Below are positions 9,513 to 19,767 of a stretch of DNA of 64,000 bases, piece by piece. The DNA lies in the NCBI RefSeq assembly GCF_022788695.1, contig NZ_CP085154.1, positions 2,294,001-2,358,000 of the forward strand, given 5' to 3'. The translations under genes were made by a program, and so were the position numbers. The first letter of the stretch is position 1; the number at the start of each line of letters is the position of its first letter. The notes under the pieces are model-generated. The model had not been told where the DNA came from. It was given only the letters and a program-made list of their open reading frames with translations, and ran no database searches. Source of the stretch: Pseudosulfitobacter sp. DSM 107133 (GTDB taxonomy: Bacteria > Pseudomonadota > Alphaproteobacteria > Rhodobacterales > Rhodobacteraceae).

Positions 9513-11357
9513 ATGGCCGTACGCACAAAGAACCTGTCGAAAACCGCAGTTTGGGTCCTGATGGCCATGCTGATACTGGGTCTGGGCGGCTTTGGCGCGA
9601 CCAACCTGTCGGGCACCTTGCGCACGCTGGGCACGGTCGGTGACAAACATATCGACATCGACCAATACGCCAACCAGCTCAGCCAGGAAATCCGCGCAAT
9701 CGAGGCCCAGACGGGCCAGCAGCTGCCCTTTGCACAGGCGCAGGCCATGGGTCTGGACAAGGCCGTGTTGCAGCGTCTGGTCAGCCAGCGCGCGCTGGAC
9801 AGCGAAACCGACAAACTGGGCCTGTCCATCGGTGATGCGGCTTTGCGCGATCAGATCCTTGAAATCCGCGCCTTTCGCGGCGTTGACGGCAAGTTCAACC
9901 GCGAAGGCTACCGGATGGCGCTGGAAAGCTCGGGTCTGACAGAATCCGAGTTTGAAACCCGCCTGCGCGAAGAGGCGTCGCGCACCCTGTTGCAAGGGGC
10001 CATCGCCTCGGGCGTTGTCATGCCTGACACCTATGCCAAGACGCTGGTCGATTATATCGGCGAAGCACGCAATTTCACCTACGCGCGCCTCGGCGCCGAT
10101 GATCTGGACACGCCGGTGGCAGAGCCCACCGAAGACGAAATGCGCGCCTATCTCACCGAACATCAGGCCGATTACCAGCGCCCGGAAACCAAGACCATCA
10201 CCTATGCGCTGCTGACCCCCGACATGTTGATTGACAGCGTCGACGTCGATGAGGCCGACCTGAAAGCGGCCTATGACGCGCGCGCCGATGAATACCAGCA
10301 GCCGGAACGGCGTCTGGTCGAACGCCTGCCCTTCCTGGATCAAGAGGCCGCCGACCGTGCCGCCGCCGCGCTGGAAATGCAGGGCACGACCTTTGAACAG
10401 TTGGTGCAGGACCGCGGGCTGGAACTGGCCGATGTCGACATGGGTGACGTTGGCCTTGCCGATCTGGGTGCCGCGGGCGACCCTATCTTTGCCGGTGCCG
10501 TGGGCGATGTGGTCGGCCCGCTGCCCACATCGCTGGGACCGGCCCTGTTTCGCATCAACGGCATTCTGCCCGAACATATCACCACATTCGAGCAGGCCGA
10601 ACCCGAACTGCGCGCCACGCTGGCCGCCGACCGCGCCCGACGTCAGGTCGATGCGCAATCGCGCGACTATGACGACCTGCTGGCCGGAGGTGCAACGCTG
10701 GAAGAGCTGACCAAGGAAAGCGACATGACCCTTGGCACCATCGACTGGTTCGAGGGGTCCCAGGAACAGATCGCCGGCTATACCGAGTTCCGCGATGCGG
10801 CCAAGGCGCTGACACAGGACGATTACCCCGAAATCGAACAGCTCAGCGACGGTGGCATCTTTGCCATGCGTCTGGACAAGGTCACCCCCGCCCGCGATGC
10901 CACCTTTGACGAAGCGCGCGATGATCTGGCCGCAGACATGATTGCCGCCCGCACCGAAGCTGCCCTGACCGCCAAGGCCGAGGCCGTGCTGCCGCAGCTG
11001 AAGGATGGCACCGGTTTTGCCGATCTGGGACTGGATTCAATCGAAGAGACCGACCAGAACCGAAATGCTTTCATTCAGGACACCCCGCGCAGCATGATGG
11101 CGCAGGTGTTTGAAATGAACGCGGGCGATGTGAACCTGATCACTGGTCAGGGCATGGTCGTGATCGTGCGTCTGGACAAGATCCTGCCCGCCGCCGACAA
11201 CGCCGAGGCCACCGCCCTGCAAGCACAGCTGGTCGAACAGCTGAACCAGTCGCTGTCGCAGGACATTCTGGACATCTACACCGCCGACACCACCCTGCGC
11301 GCCCGTCCCCAGATCGACCAGCGCGCGGTGCAGGCGGTTCATGTGAACTTTCCCTGA
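9513..11357 (+). CDS. PpiD-like membrane-anchored peptidyl-prolyl isomerase / SurA_N domain protein
   Basis: 614 residues. A short cytoplasmic start, one membrane segment (about 12-30, VWVLMAMLILGLGGFGA), then a long periplasmic part: a SurA-like chaperone region (KAVLQRLVSQRALDSETDKLGLSI, FRGVDGKFNREGYRMAL), a parvulin-like region in the middle (about 260-370), and a second long chaperone lobe. This matches PpiD, an inner-membrane foldase for exported proteins. Whether the parvulin core is catalytically active is not clear. The stop lies 3 bases before trpE, so the two are probably cotranscribed. Confidence 0.88.
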   Translation: MAVRTKNLSKTAVWVLMAMLILGLGGFGATNLSGTLRTLGTVGDKHIDIDQYANQLSQEIRAIEAQTGQQLPFAQAQAMGLDKAVLQRLVSQRALDSETDKLGLSIGDAALRDQILEIRAFRGVDGKFNREGYRMALESSGLTESEFETRLREEASRTLLQGAIASGVVMPDTYAKTLVDYIGEARNFTYARLGADDLDTPVAEPTEDEMRAYLTEHQADYQRPETKTITYALLTPDMLIDSVDVDEADLKAAYDARADEYQQPERRLVERLPFLDQEAADRAAAALEMQGTTFEQLVQDRGLELADVDMGDVGLADLGAAGDPIFAGAVGDVVGPLPTSLGPALFRINGILPEHITTFEQAEPELRATLAADRARRQVDAQSRDYDDLLAGGATLEELTKESDMTLGTIDWFEGSQEQIAGYTEFRDAAKALTQDDYPEIEQLSDGGIFAMRLDKVTPARDATFDEARDDLAADMIAARTEAALTAKAEAVLPQLKDGTGFADLGLDSIEETDQNRNAFIQDTPRSMMAQVFEMNAGDVNLITGQGMVVIVRLDKILPAADNAEATALQAQLVEQLNQSLSQDILDIYTADTTLRARPQIDQRAVQAVHVNFP

Positions 11358-11360
11358 CCC

Positions 11361-12869
11361 ATGGCTTTGACACCTTCATATGACGCCTTTGCCGCCGGTT
11401 TTGACGCCGGTCGCAACCAGATCGTCTATACCCGCCTTGCCGCCGACCTTGATACGCCGGTTTCCCTGATGCTCAAGCTGACGGGAGCAGCCGAAAATGC
11501 CTTTGTGCTGGAATCGGTCACCGGCGGTGAAGTGCGGGGGCGCTATTCCATCATCGGGATGAAGCCCGACCTGATCTGGAGATGCCAGGGCGAAACCTCT
11601 GCCGTGAACCGCACCTCGCGTTACGATGCCGATGCCTTCCAGCCGATGGACGGCAATCCGCTGGACGCGCTGCGGGCACTGATTGCGGAATCGAAGATCG
11701 ACCTGCCCGATGATCTGCCGCAGGCGGCGGCGGGGCTTTTCGGCTATCTGGGCTATGACACCGTGCGGCTGGTCGAACACCTGCCCGACGTGAACCCCGA
11801 CCCGCTGGGCCTGCCCGACGCGGTCATGCTGCGCCCTTCGGTCGTGGCGGTGCTGGACGGGGTCAAGGGCGAGGTGACGGTCGTGTCGCCCGCATGGGTC
11901 AACGACGGCCAAAGCGCGCGCGCTGCCTATGCCCAGGCTGCCGAACGGGTGATGGATGCGGTGCGCGATCTGGAACGCGCCATGCCGCGTGAAACCCGCG
12001 ATCTGGGTGAGGCATCGGTCAGCGACGAACCGGTCAGCAATTTTACCCATCAGGGCTATCTTGAAGCGGTCGAGAAGGCCCGCGATTACATCCGCGCGGG
12101 CGACATCTTTCAGGTGGTGCCCAGCCAACGTTGGGCACAGGCCTTTCCGCAGCCGCCCTTCTCGCTCTACCGCTCGCTGCGGCGCACCAACCCGTCGCCG
12201 TTCATGTTCTATTTCAACTTTGGCGGCTTTCAGGTGATCGGTGCCAGCCCTGAAATTCTGGTGCGGGTCTTTGGCAACGAGGTCACCATCCGCCCCATCG
12301 CGGGCACGCGGCCCCGTGGTGCCACCCCCGAGGAAGACCGCGCGCTGGAAGCCGACCTGCTGGCGGACAAAAAGGAACTGGCCGAGCATCTGATGCTGCT
12401 GGATCTGGGCCGCAACGACGTGGGCCGCGTGGCCAGGATCGGCACCGTGCGCCCGACCGAGGAATTCATCGTCGAACGCTACAGCCACGTGATGCACATC
12501 GTGTCGAACGTGGTGGGCGAACTGGCCCCGGGCAAGGACGCGCTGGACGCTTTCTTTGCCGGGATGCCCGCAGGCACGGTATCCGGTGCGCCCAAAGTGC
12601 GCGCGATGCAGATCATCGACGAGCTGGAGCCGGAAAAACGCGGCGTCTATGGCGGCGGTGTCGGCTATTTCAGCGCGGGCGGCGATATGGACATGTGCAT
12701 TGCCCTGCGCACCGCCGTGGTCAAGGATGAAACCCTGTACATTCAGGCCGGCGGCGGCGTTGTCTATGACAGTGACCCGCAATCGGAATATATGGAAACC
12801 ATGCACAAATCCGGCGCGATCCGCCGTGCGGCAGAAGATGCAGCACGCTTTGGCGGCGGCAACGGGTGA
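11361..12869 (+). CDS. trpE: Anthranilate synthase component I
   Basis: 502 residues. Converts chorismate to anthranilate, using ammonia supplied by TrpG. The N-terminal feedback region contains FVLESVTGG (the tryptophan-site LLES equivalent), and the chorismate-binding half has IRAGDIFQVVPSQR, ASPEILVR, PIAGTRPRG, LDLGRNDVGRV, MPAGTVSGAPKVRAM and QAGGGVVYDSDPQSEY. It is separated from trpG-trpD-trpC by two unrelated genes. It follows the PpiD-like gene with a 3-base gap and no visible attenuator. Confidence 0.97.
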   Translation: MALTPSYDAFAAGFDAGRNQIVYTRLAADLDTPVSLMLKLTGAAENAFVLESVTGGEVRGRYSIIGMKPDLIWRCQGETSAVNRTSRYDADAFQPMDGNPLDALRALIAESKIDLPDDLPQAAAGLFGYLGYDTVRLVEHLPDVNPDPLGLPDAVMLRPSVVAVLDGVKGEVTVVSPAWVNDGQSARAAYAQAAERVMDAVRDLERAMPRETRDLGEASVSDEPVSNFTHQGYLEAVEKARDYIRAGDIFQVVPSQRWAQAFPQPPFSLYRSLRRTNPSPFMFYFNFGGFQVIGASPEILVRVFGNEVTIRPIAGTRPRGATPEEDRALEADLLADKKELAEHLMLLDLGRNDVGRVARIGTVRPTEEFIVERYSHVMHIVSNVVGELAPGKDALDAFFAGMPAGTVSGAPKVRAMQIIDELEPEKRGVYGGGVGYFSAGGDMDMCIALRTAVVKDETLYIQAGGGVVYDSDPQSEYMETMHKSGAIRRAAEDAARFGGGNG

Positions 12870-12885
12870 CGGTGCAAACCCGATA

Positions 12886-12940
12886 GAGCGAGGGGCCAGC
12901 CCCTCGCGCTCCCCGGGATATTTTTGAACCAGAGAAAAGG
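12886..12940 (+). repeat. Intergenic palindromic element (copy 1): GGGGCCAGCCCC ... CCCCGGGATATTT
   Basis: Between trpE and the following gene lies a GC-rich foldback (GAGCGAGGGG against CCCCTCGCGCTC) followed by CCCCGGGATATTTTTGA and an A-rich stretch. The same layout recurs at 50879-50931. Here the element reads in the direction of transcription. It may act as a terminator or RNA-processing site, or be a mobile REP-like element; sequence alone does not decide. Confidence 0.6.
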
Positions 12941-12950
12941 CACCCGCGCC

Positions 12951-13988
12951 ATGAGCCGCCCCCCTTTCGAGATTGCCGGTCAAGCCATCGCTGCGGGCAC
13001 CAGCGATGTGGTGGATCTGCCGGTGTCGATCCTGCCGGACCACACACCGGTGCATATGTCGGTCAAGGTACATCACGGCAAACGCCCCGGCCCCACGATG
13101 TTCGTCTCGGCTGCGGTGCATGGCGACGAGGTGATCGGGGTTGAAATCGTGCGCCGTCTGCTGCGCGCGCCGCAACTGTCCAGCCTGCGCGGCACATTGC
13201 TGGTGGTGCCGGTGGTCAACTCTTTCGGCTTTCTCAACCGCTCGCGCTATTTGCCCGACCGGCGCGACCTGAACCGCTGTTTCCCCGGCACGCCGTCGGG
13301 GTCGCTGGGGTCGCGGCTGGCGCATATTTTCCTGCACGAGGTGGTGTTGCGCTGCGATTTCGGCATCGACCTGCATTCGGCGGCGATCCACCGCACCAAC
13401 CTGCCCCAATGCCGCGTCACCCCCGGTGACAAGACAACCGCGCGCATGGCGCGGGATTTCGGCGCGCCGGTGATTCTGAACTCGACCCTGCGCGACGGAT
13501 CGCTGCGCAGCGAAGCCGCCGCGCAGGGTACGCCGGTGCTGCTGTACGAGGCGGGCGAAGGTCTGCGGTTTGACGAATTTGCCGTGCGTGCCGGTGTGGC
13601 CGGTATCCTGCGGGTGATGCGCGCGCAGGACATGCTGCCCGCCAAGGGCATCGCCAAGGGCAAGTCTGCCTCGTTGCTCTGCAAAGGCTCGCACTGGCTG
13701 CGTGCCCCTGCGGGCGGGTTGCTGCGCACCTTTCGCGACACCGGCGAGGTGGTGGAAAAAGGCGACGTGCTGGCCGCCATCTCGGACCCGTTCGGCCATG
13801 TCGAGGTAGAACTGAAAGCCCCCGCTCCCGGCATCCTGATTGGCCGTGCCATCCTGCCGGTGGTAAACGAAGGCGATGCGATCTTTCATCTGGCCGAACT
13901 GGGGCCGCGCGCGGATGAGGACACCGTCGAAGACATGACCGCCCAGCTTGAAAGCGATCCGATCTTTGACGAAGATGAAATTATCTGA
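12951..13988 (+). CDS. Succinylglutamate desuccinylase/aspartoacylase family protein
   Basis: 345 residues. A zinc carboxypeptidase-like hydrolase. The metal-ligand motif is in SAAVHGDEVIGVE (HGDE, around residues 50-53), RRDLNRCFPG follows, and FGIDLHSAA carries the later histidine ligand. The C-terminal third, with APAGGLLRTFRDTGEVVEKGDVLA, resembles the beta-barrel tail of this family. The substrate is unknown. The start MSRPPFEIAG has AAAAGG upstream and lies just after the palindromic element downstream of trpE. Confidence 0.87.
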   Translation: MSRPPFEIAGQAIAAGTSDVVDLPVSILPDHTPVHMSVKVHHGKRPGPTMFVSAAVHGDEVIGVEIVRRLLRAPQLSSLRGTLLVVPVVNSFGFLNRSRYLPDRRDLNRCFPGTPSGSLGSRLAHIFLHEVVLRCDFGIDLHSAAIHRTNLPQCRVTPGDKTTARMARDFGAPVILNSTLRDGSLRSEAAAQGTPVLLYEAGEGLRFDEFAVRAGVAGILRVMRAQDMLPAKGIAKGKSASLLCKGSHWLRAPAGGLLRTFRDTGEVVEKGDVLAAISDPFGHVEVELKAPAPGILIGRAILPVVNEGDAIFHLAELGPRADEDTVEDMTAQLESDPIFDEDEII

Positions 13989-13991
13989 GGA

Positions 13992-15407
13992 CTACTCGCC
14001 CACCTGCGCCTTCAGCAGTGCCGACACCGGTGTCAGTGCCACCCGTTCGGCGCGGTCTTGCAAGCCCCACAGCAACAGCGCCGAGATCGTGTCGGGGCGC
14101 ACGCGGCCCAGCATGATGACGCCACCCTCTTGCCCCGCGCGAAACGCGGCCTGATCCAGAAAGCGGCGGATCACGGTGGGCGTCTGGTCGGCACTGTCGA
14201 AATCGCGGAACACGGTTGCGGCGGGCACGCCATCGCGCACCGCCAGTTTTTGCGCGGTGTTCAGCCCCTTGGACTGCATCACGATGCCATAGCCGTCGCT
14301 GCCCAGAATGCTGACCACCTGATCGGACAGCGCACGGTCGGCCTGAAATCCGGTGCCGGTGCCTTCCAGCACACCGATGGCCTGCGGCACCGCGTTCAGC
14401 GCGGCGGCAATGCTGACTTCGGCATCTGCGGGCGTGGCCCCTGCGGGCAGGTCGATCATCGCCAGCACTTCCAGCCCTTCGGCGCGATAGGCCGCCGAGC
14501 GTTCGGCCGCGTCGGGCAGGTTGGCGTCGATGGCAAAGCTCAGCGGATAGGGAAAGCTGCGCAGGGCGGCCAGACCGACAGTGCCGCCGCTCAGATCGGC
14601 ACCGTTGTCGATCAGTACGATGGACATCATCGGCTTGTCAGGGTCCACGACCTCGATATCGGGGACATAGGCATAGGCGTCGATGGGTTTAAGCTCTGGT
14701 GCCGCTGCGGCTGGAGCGGGGTCGCTCGCAGGCGGTTCGTCACGATCAACCAACGAACCGACGCGCTGCTCCAACAGCGGCGTTGGCGCTGTGTCTTCCT
14801 GGGCGACGGGTGAGTCGTCAGAAGCTGGCTCTTGGACACCTGCAGGGGCCGTTGCCGGAGCGTCCGAGACAGGTGGCTCGACCTGCGCTGTGGCTGCCGG
14901 AGCTTCGGCCTGCGCTTCGGGGGACACGCTTTCAAATCCGCTGTCCGCGGCCACTTCGGGCGCTGGCGGCTGCGCCGGTTCCGTGGAAATGCTCAGCTCG
15001 TCCGTATCTGGCTGACTGGGCAAAGCCGCTTGTGGGCTTGGCAAGACGGGCGCGTCGGTCTGCACCTCGACGCTGCCCTCAGCCGTGGGTGTTTCAGGCG
15101 CATCAATGCCGCTGGTGCCGCCGGTTTCTGGGCGCACGGGCGTATCGGTGCCTGCATCGCTCAGCGCTGCCACATCGTCTGCGGCAGGTTCCGGCACCTT
15201 GGGGGCGCCGGCCTCGGTGGCCAGATCCGCATCGCCCGCCACTTGCGGGGTGTCGGTCTGGGATGCATCCGGCGCAGGCTCGGACACCGGTGCCGACACA
15301 GCCATTTCAGGCGCTGGTGGTGCATCAGCCAGAATCGATGCCAGCCCCACAGCCCCGACGCTGACCACAGCCCCAACAACCGCTCCGCTCAAAAACCCTC
15401 GCGCCAT
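13992..15407 (-). CDS. Divergent polysaccharide deacetylase family protein
   Basis: 471 residues. An N-terminal membrane anchor or signal (about 5-27), a linker of roughly 200 residues dominated by Ala, Pro, Glu, Asp, Ser and Thr, then a C-terminal domain of the divergent polysaccharide deacetylase type (MSIVLIDNGADL, YPLSFAIDANLPDAAERSAAYRAEG, LPAGATP, RDFDSADQTPTVIRRFLDQAAFRAGQEGGVIML). The family is distantly related to NodB-type deacetylases but its activity is uncertain. It is convergent with the aspartoacylase gene, with 3 bases between the stop codons, and divergent from trpG. Confidence 0.85.
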   Translation of the reverse strand: MARGFLSGAVVGAVVSVGAVGLASILADAPPAPEMAVSAPVSEPAPDASQTDTPQVAGDADLATEAGAPKVPEPAADDVAALSDAGTDTPVRPETGGTSGIDAPETPTAEGSVEVQTDAPVLPSPQAALPSQPDTDELSISTEPAQPPAPEVAADSGFESVSPEAQAEAPAATAQVEPPVSDAPATAPAGVQEPASDDSPVAQEDTAPTPLLEQRVGSLVDRDEPPASDPAPAAAAPELKPIDAYAYVPDIEVVDPDKPMMSIVLIDNGADLSGGTVGLAALRSFPYPLSFAIDANLPDAAERSAAYRAEGLEVLAMIDLPAGATPADAEVSIAAALNAVPQAIGVLEGTGTGFQADRALSDQVVSILGSDGYGIVMQSKGLNTAQKLAVRDGVPAATVFRDFDSADQTPTVIRRFLDQAAFRAGQEGGVIMLGRVRPDTISALLLWGLQDRAERVALTPVSALLKAQVGE

Positions 15408-15592
15408 GTCTGTTCGTCCCTGCCTGTTGCGTGCCTACCCTAACGGGTTTTTTGTGCTCTTGTCATTGCTCACTCTACCCTGTCTTCGGCCCCGCCCCCC
15501 TTGACGCTGGCGGGCAAGCCTGAACAAGTATGCCTCGCTTATACAGTGCAGGTGGCCCTGGCCTCCAGCCCCCTAAAGACAAAGTTTGACCC

Positions 15593-16174
15593 ATGCTGCT
15601 GCTGATCGACAACTATGACAGTTTTACCTACAACCTCGTGCATTATCTGGGCGAACTGGGAGCCCAAGTGGCAGTCCACCGCAATGATGCGCTGAATGTG
15701 CAGGAGGCGATGGCGATGAACCCTGCGGGGATCCTGCTGTCGCCCGGCCCCTGTGATCCCGATCAGGCGGGCATCTGTCTGGCACTGACCGAGGCCGCCG
15801 CCGAAACCCGCACGCCGCTGATGGGCGTCTGTCTGGGCCATCAGACCATCGGTCAGGCCTTTGGCGGCAAGGTGGTGCGCGCGCCCGACATCGTTCATGG
15901 CAAGATGGGCACGATGCAGCACACCGGCACCGGCCTGTTTGCCGGCCTGCCCACACCGTTCGAGGCCACGCGCTATCATTCGCTGATCGTGGACCGCGCC
16001 ACCCTGCCCGACTGTCTTGAGGTCACGGCCGAACTGGACGACGGCATCATCATGGGCCTGCAACACCGCGAACTGCCGATTCACGGTGTGCAATTCCACC
16101 CCGAAAGCATCCGCTCGGAACATGGCCACGCCTTGCTCAAGAATTTTCTGGATCTGCTAAAGGTGCCTGCATGA
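15593..16174 (+). CDS. trpG: Anthranilate synthase component II (glutamine amidotransferase)
   Basis: 193 residues. Releases ammonia from glutamine for TrpE and may also serve p-aminobenzoate synthesis. Class I amidotransferase motifs: [13 protein letters not shown] at the start, LLSPGPCDP, nucleophile Cys80 in [15 protein letters not shown], and the His-Glu pair in GVQFHPESI. Its stop overlaps the trpD start (ATGA), the usual sign of translational coupling. Confidence 0.95.
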   Translation: MLLLIDNYDSFTYNLVHYLGELGAQVAVHRNDALNVQEAMAMNPAGILLSPGPCDPDQAGICLALTEAAAETRTPLMGVCLGHQTIGQAFGGKVVRAPDIVHGKMGTMQHTGTGLFAGLPTPFEATRYHSLIVDRATLPDCLEVTAELDDGIIMGLQHRELPIHGVQFHPESIRSEHGHALLKNFLDLLKVPA

Positions 16175-17187
16175 GTGACGCCCTCAAACCCCTGATCGAC
16201 GCCGCCGCCAATGGCCCGCTGACCCGCGCGCAGGCTGAAGCGGCCTTTGCCATCCTGTTCGACGGAGAGGCGACACCGGCCCAGATCGGCGGGCTGCTGA
16301 TGGCCCTGCGCACGCGCGGCGAAACGGTGGACGAATACGCCGCCGCTGCCGCCGTGATGCGCGCCAAATGCAATCCGGTGCAGGCCCCGGACGGGGCGAT
16401 GGACATCGTCGGCACCGGGGGGGACGGCAAGGGCACGCTGAACATCTCGACCGCGACGGCCTTTGTGGTGGCCGGCGCGGGCGTGGTTGTGGCCAAACAT
16501 GGCAATCGCAACCTCAGCTCGAAATCCGGCGCAGCCGATGCGCTGACCCAGATGGGCCTGAAGGTGATGGTCGGCGCGCCCGTGGTGGAGCGCGCCCTGC
16601 GCGAGGCGGGCATCGGCTTTATGATGGCGCCGATGCACCACCCTGCGATTGCGCATGTCATGCCCGCGCGCACCGAACTGGGCACGCGCACGATCTTCAA
16701 CATCCTTGGCCCTCTGACCAACCCCGCAGGCGTCAAACGCCAGCTGACAGGGGCGTACCGGCGTGACCTGATCCGTCCAATGACCGAAACGCTGCAACAG
16801 CTTGGCAGCGACAAGGCATGGCTGGTCCACGGATCAGACGGCACCGACGAGTTGACGATCACCGGCGTGTCCTGGGTGTCAGGGCTGGCAGACGGGGCCG
16901 TGACCGATTTCGAAGTACACCCCGAGGACGCCGGCCTGCCCGTGCATCCGTTCGCGGATATCGTCGGCGGCACCCCCGAGGAAAACGCCGTGGCGTTCCA
17001 CGCGCTGCTGGACGGTGCGCCCTCGGCTTACCGCGACGCGGTATTGCTGAATTCTGCCGCCGCGCTGGTGGTGGCCGATGCCGCGCCCGACCTGAAAACC
17101 GGCGTCGAGATGGCCCGCGCCGCGATCGACAGTGGCGCCGCACGGGCAAAAATCGCCGCCGTCGCCAAAATCACCCACGAGGGCTGA
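16171..17187 (+). CDS. trpD: Anthranilate phosphoribosyltransferase
   Basis: 338 residues. Joins anthranilate to PRPP, the second step of the tryptophan branch. Family motifs seen: [17 protein letters not shown] (PRPP/metal), [39 protein letters not shown] and [12 protein letters not shown]. Overlaps trpG by 4 bases; trpC follows after 34 bases. Confidence 0.97.
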   Translation: MSDALKPLIDAAANGPLTRAQAEAAFAILFDGEATPAQIGGLLMALRTRGETVDEYAAAAAVMRAKCNPVQAPDGAMDIVGTGGDGKGTLNISTATAFVVAGAGVVVAKHGNRNLSSKSGAADALTQMGLKVMVGAPVVERALREAGIGFMMAPMHHPAIAHVMPARTELGTRTIFNILGPLTNPAGVKRQLTGAYRRDLIRPMTETLQQLGSDKAWLVHGSDGTDELTITGVSWVSGLADGAVTDFEVHPEDAGLPVHPFADIVGGTPEENAVAFHALLDGAPSAYRDAVLLNSAAALVVADAAPDLKTGVEMARAAIDSGAARAKIAAVAKITHEG

Positions 17188-17221
17188 GCGCCCCTGCCGC
17201 CCCTCAAGAGGACACCAACCG

Positions 17222-18037
17222 ATGACCGATACAATTCTTGACCGCATCAAAGCCTACAAGCTGGAAGAAGTCGCCGCCGACAAACAGGTCAAAAGCCTGA
17301 GCGACGTCGAAGCCGAGGCCCGCAGCGCCAGCCCCGTGCGTCATTTTGCGCGGTCCTTGCAAATGGCATCGCGCGAAGGCTACGGGCTGATTGCCGAAAT
17401 CAAAAAGGCCAGCCCGTCCAAGGGCTTGATCCGCCCTGATTTCAATCCTGCCGCCCATGCCAAAAGCTATGAAGACGGCGGCGCTGCCTGTCTGTCGGTG
17501 TTGACCGACACCCCCAGCTTTCAGGGCACCAAGGAATTTCTGGTAGAAGCCCGCGCCGCCTGTGCGCTGCCGGTTCTGCGCAAGGATTTCATGTACGACC
17601 CCTATCAGGTGGTCGAAGCCCGCGCGCTGGGGGCCGATTGTATCCTGATCATCATGGCCTCGGTCGGGGATCAACAGGCGATTGAACTGGAAACCACGGC
17701 AATGGACTGGGGCATGGACGTGCTGATCGAAGTCCATGACGAGTCCGAACTGCACCGTGCCAGCAGCCTGAAAAGCCCGCTGATCGGCATCAACAACCGC
17801 AACCTGAAAACCTTTGAAACCTCGCTGGACACCACCCGCACCCTGTCGAAACTGGTGCCCGAGGATCGCACGATTGTCTGCGAAAGCGGGCTGAACACGC
17901 CCAAGGAACTGGCCGAGATGGCGATGTACGGCGTGCGCAGTTTCCTGATCGGCGAAAGCCTGATGCGCCATGACGATGTTACCGCCGCAACCCGTGCCTT
18001 GCTGGCCAACCCGCTGCAACCTGGCGGGGGCATGTAA
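17222..18037 (+). CDS. trpC: Indole-3-glycerol phosphate synthase
   Basis: 271 residues. Closes the indole ring from carboxyphenylamino-deoxyribulose phosphate. Signatures: [60 protein letters not shown] and IVCESGLNT. The frame is open 90 bases further upstream, but that part overlaps trpD out of frame; MTDTILDRI with an AAGAGG site upstream is the start. No trpF fusion is present. It is followed by moaC after a single base. Confidence 0.96.
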   Translation: MTDTILDRIKAYKLEEVAADKQVKSLSDVEAEARSASPVRHFARSLQMASREGYGLIAEIKKASPSKGLIRPDFNPAAHAKSYEDGGAACLSVLTDTPSFQGTKEFLVEARAACALPVLRKDFMYDPYQVVEARALGADCILIIMASVGDQQAIELETTAMDWGMDVLIEVHDESELHRASSLKSPLIGINNRNLKTFETSLDTTRTLSKLVPEDRTIVCESGLNTPKELAEMAMYGVRSFLIGESLMRHDDVTAATRALLANPLQPGGGM

Positions 18038-18038
18038 C

Positions 18039-18530
18039 GTGGCCGATCACCCCGCAGGCAAGCTGTCGCATTTCGACGCCGAAGGTCAGGCGCATATGGT
18101 CGATGTTACCGACAAGGCCGTGACCGACCGTGTGGCCGTGGCCGCCTGTCACATCAAGATGGCGCAAGAAACCTTTGATATCATTAGAGAAGGCCGTGCG
18201 AAAAAGGGCGATGTTCTGGGTGTTGCGCGGCTGGCCGGCATCATGGGGGCCAAGCGCACATCGGATCTGATCCCGCTGTGTCATCCGCTGCCGATCACCA
18301 AGGTCGCGCTGGAGCTGACCCCCGACGCCACCCTGCCCGGCATCCGTATCACCGCGACCGTCAAGACCACCGGCCAGACGGGGGTGGAAATGGAGGCGCT
18401 GACGGCCGCCTCGACCGCCGCGCTGACGGTCTATGACATGGCCAAGGCCGTGGACAAGGCGATGGAGATCGGCGGGCTGCATGTGGTTCTGAAAGATGGT
18501 GGAAAATCAGGGCGGTACGAGGCGTCATGA
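18039..18530 (+). CDS. moaC: Cyclic pyranopterin monophosphate synthase
   Basis: 163 residues, family-typical. Works with MoaA in the first step of molybdenum cofactor synthesis. Motifs: [40 protein letters not shown] and [14 protein letters not shown], then [12 protein letters not shown] take the GTG at 18039 as start ([12 protein letters not shown]), one base after the trpC stop with GGCGGGGG ahead; upstream in-frame ATGs lie inside trpC. Overlaps moeA by 4 bases. Confidence 0.93.
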   Translation: MADHPAGKLSHFDAEGQAHMVDVTDKAVTDRVAVAACHIKMAQETFDIIREGRAKKGDVLGVARLAGIMGAKRTSDLIPLCHPLPITKVALELTPDATLPGIRITATVKTTGQTGVEMEALTAASTAALTVYDMAKAVDKAMEIGGLHVVLKDGGKSGRYEAS

Positions 18531-19699
18531 TCCCCGTTTCACAGGCGCTTGACCATCTGTTTGCCCTTGTGCAGCCCCTGCCGGTTGAAACCGTCCCGCT
18601 GCGCCGGGCGCATGGTCGGGTGCTGGCCGAAACGGTTCTGGCGCAACGCACCCAGCCGCCTTTTTCCGCCTCTGCCATGGATGGCTATGCGGTGAAATCT
18701 GCCGAGGTCGAAACCGACGCGCTGTTCAAGGTCATCGGGGAATCGGCTGCCGGTCACGGGTTTGCAGGCACCGTGGGTGCGGGGCAAGCGGTGCGAATCT
18801 TTACCGGCGCGCCCGTGCCGACAGGTGCGGATTTCGTTGTAATTCAAGAGGATGTGACCCGTCGCGGCGATCTGATCACCTTGAATCACAATCTGAGCAG
18901 CGGCAACAACATCCGCCCCGCAGGCACCGATTTTACCGCAGGCACCCCGATGCCCGCCCCGCGTCGTCTGTCGGCTGGCGACGTGGCGCTGCTGGCGGCG
19001 ATGAATGTCGCCCGGGTGCCCGTCACCCGCGCGCCCGTGGTTGCCCTGATCTCGACCGGTGACGAACTGGTGATGCCCGGAGAGACACCGGGGGATGACC
19101 AGATCATCGTGTCGAACACCTTTGGCCTTGCTGCCCTGCTCGAAGACCTTGGCGCCATGCCGCGCATCCTGCCGATTGCCCGCGACACCAGAGCCGCGCT
19201 GCGGCAGGTTCTGGAACTGGCCGCCGGGGTCGATCTGATTGTCACCATTGGCGGAGCCTCGGTGGGCGATCACGATCTTGTGGCCGATGTGGCCGCTGAA
19301 ATGGGCATGCAGCAATCGTTCTACAAAGTGGCGATGCGTCCGGGAAAACCGTTGATGGCCGGTGTGTTAGGGGGCGTTCCGATGATCGGCCTGCCCGGCA
19401 ATCCGGTTTCGGCCATGGTCTGCGGCACCGTCTTTCTGACCCCCGTCATCCGTGCGATGCAGGGGCTGGGCGAAGCCCCCGCGCCACGTCGCCAGATGCT
19501 TCTGACCGCGCCGCTTGAGGCCAACGGGCCGCGCGAGCATTACATGCGCGCCGTGGCTGATGCACTGGGCGTTGCCGATGCCGGACGGCAGGACAGTTCC
19601 TTGCTGAGCGTGCTGGCCACGGCCAACGCGCTGATCGTGCGCCCGCCCCATGATCCGGCGCGTGCAACCGGCGACCTCGTGGATGTGATCGACATCTAG
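18527..19699 (+). CDS. moeA: Molybdopterin molybdenumtransferase
   Basis: 390 residues. Inserts molybdate into adenylylated molybdopterin. Motifs: [13 protein letters not shown] near the N-terminus, [49 protein letters not shown] and [11 protein letters not shown]. Coupled to moaC (ATGA). The trpG-D-C and moaC-moeA genes form one tight rightward run ending before the lexA SOS box. Confidence 0.95.
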   Translation: MIPVSQALDHLFALVQPLPVETVPLRRAHGRVLAETVLAQRTQPPFSASAMDGYAVKSAEVETDALFKVIGESAAGHGFAGTVGAGQAVRIFTGAPVPTGADFVVIQEDVTRRGDLITLNHNLSSGNNIRPAGTDFTAGTPMPAPRRLSAGDVALLAAMNVARVPVTRAPVVALISTGDELVMPGETPGDDQIIVSNTFGLAALLEDLGAMPRILPIARDTRAALRQVLELAAGVDLIVTIGGASVGDHDLVADVAAEMGMQQSFYKVAMRPGKPLMAGVLGGVPMIGLPGNPVSAMVCGTVFLTPVIRAMQGLGEAPAPRRQMLLTAPLEANGPREHYMRAVADALGVADAGRQDSSLLSVLATANALIVRPPHDPARATGDLVDVIDI

Positions 19700-19719
19700 C
19701 AACGGTTGACACAAAACGG

Positions 19720-19734
19720 GAACATGCATAGAAC
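19720..19734 (+). promoter_or_regulatory. LexA-binding SOS box before lexA
   Basis: GAAC-ATGCATA-GAAC is an exact match to the alphaproteobacterial SOS operator GAAC-N7-GAAC, 33 bases before the lexA ATG. It supports autoregulation of lexA and is a lineage marker. Confidence 0.88.
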
Positions 19735-19767
19735 AAACCCAAACCAACGGTGGCGAGGGACCTGTAA

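Noticed and set aside
11376-13889. Minus-strand open frame of 837 codons opposite trpE and the aspartoacylase-like gene
   Set aside because: It crosses two genes with secure motifs on the plus strand; composition typical of an antisense shadow.
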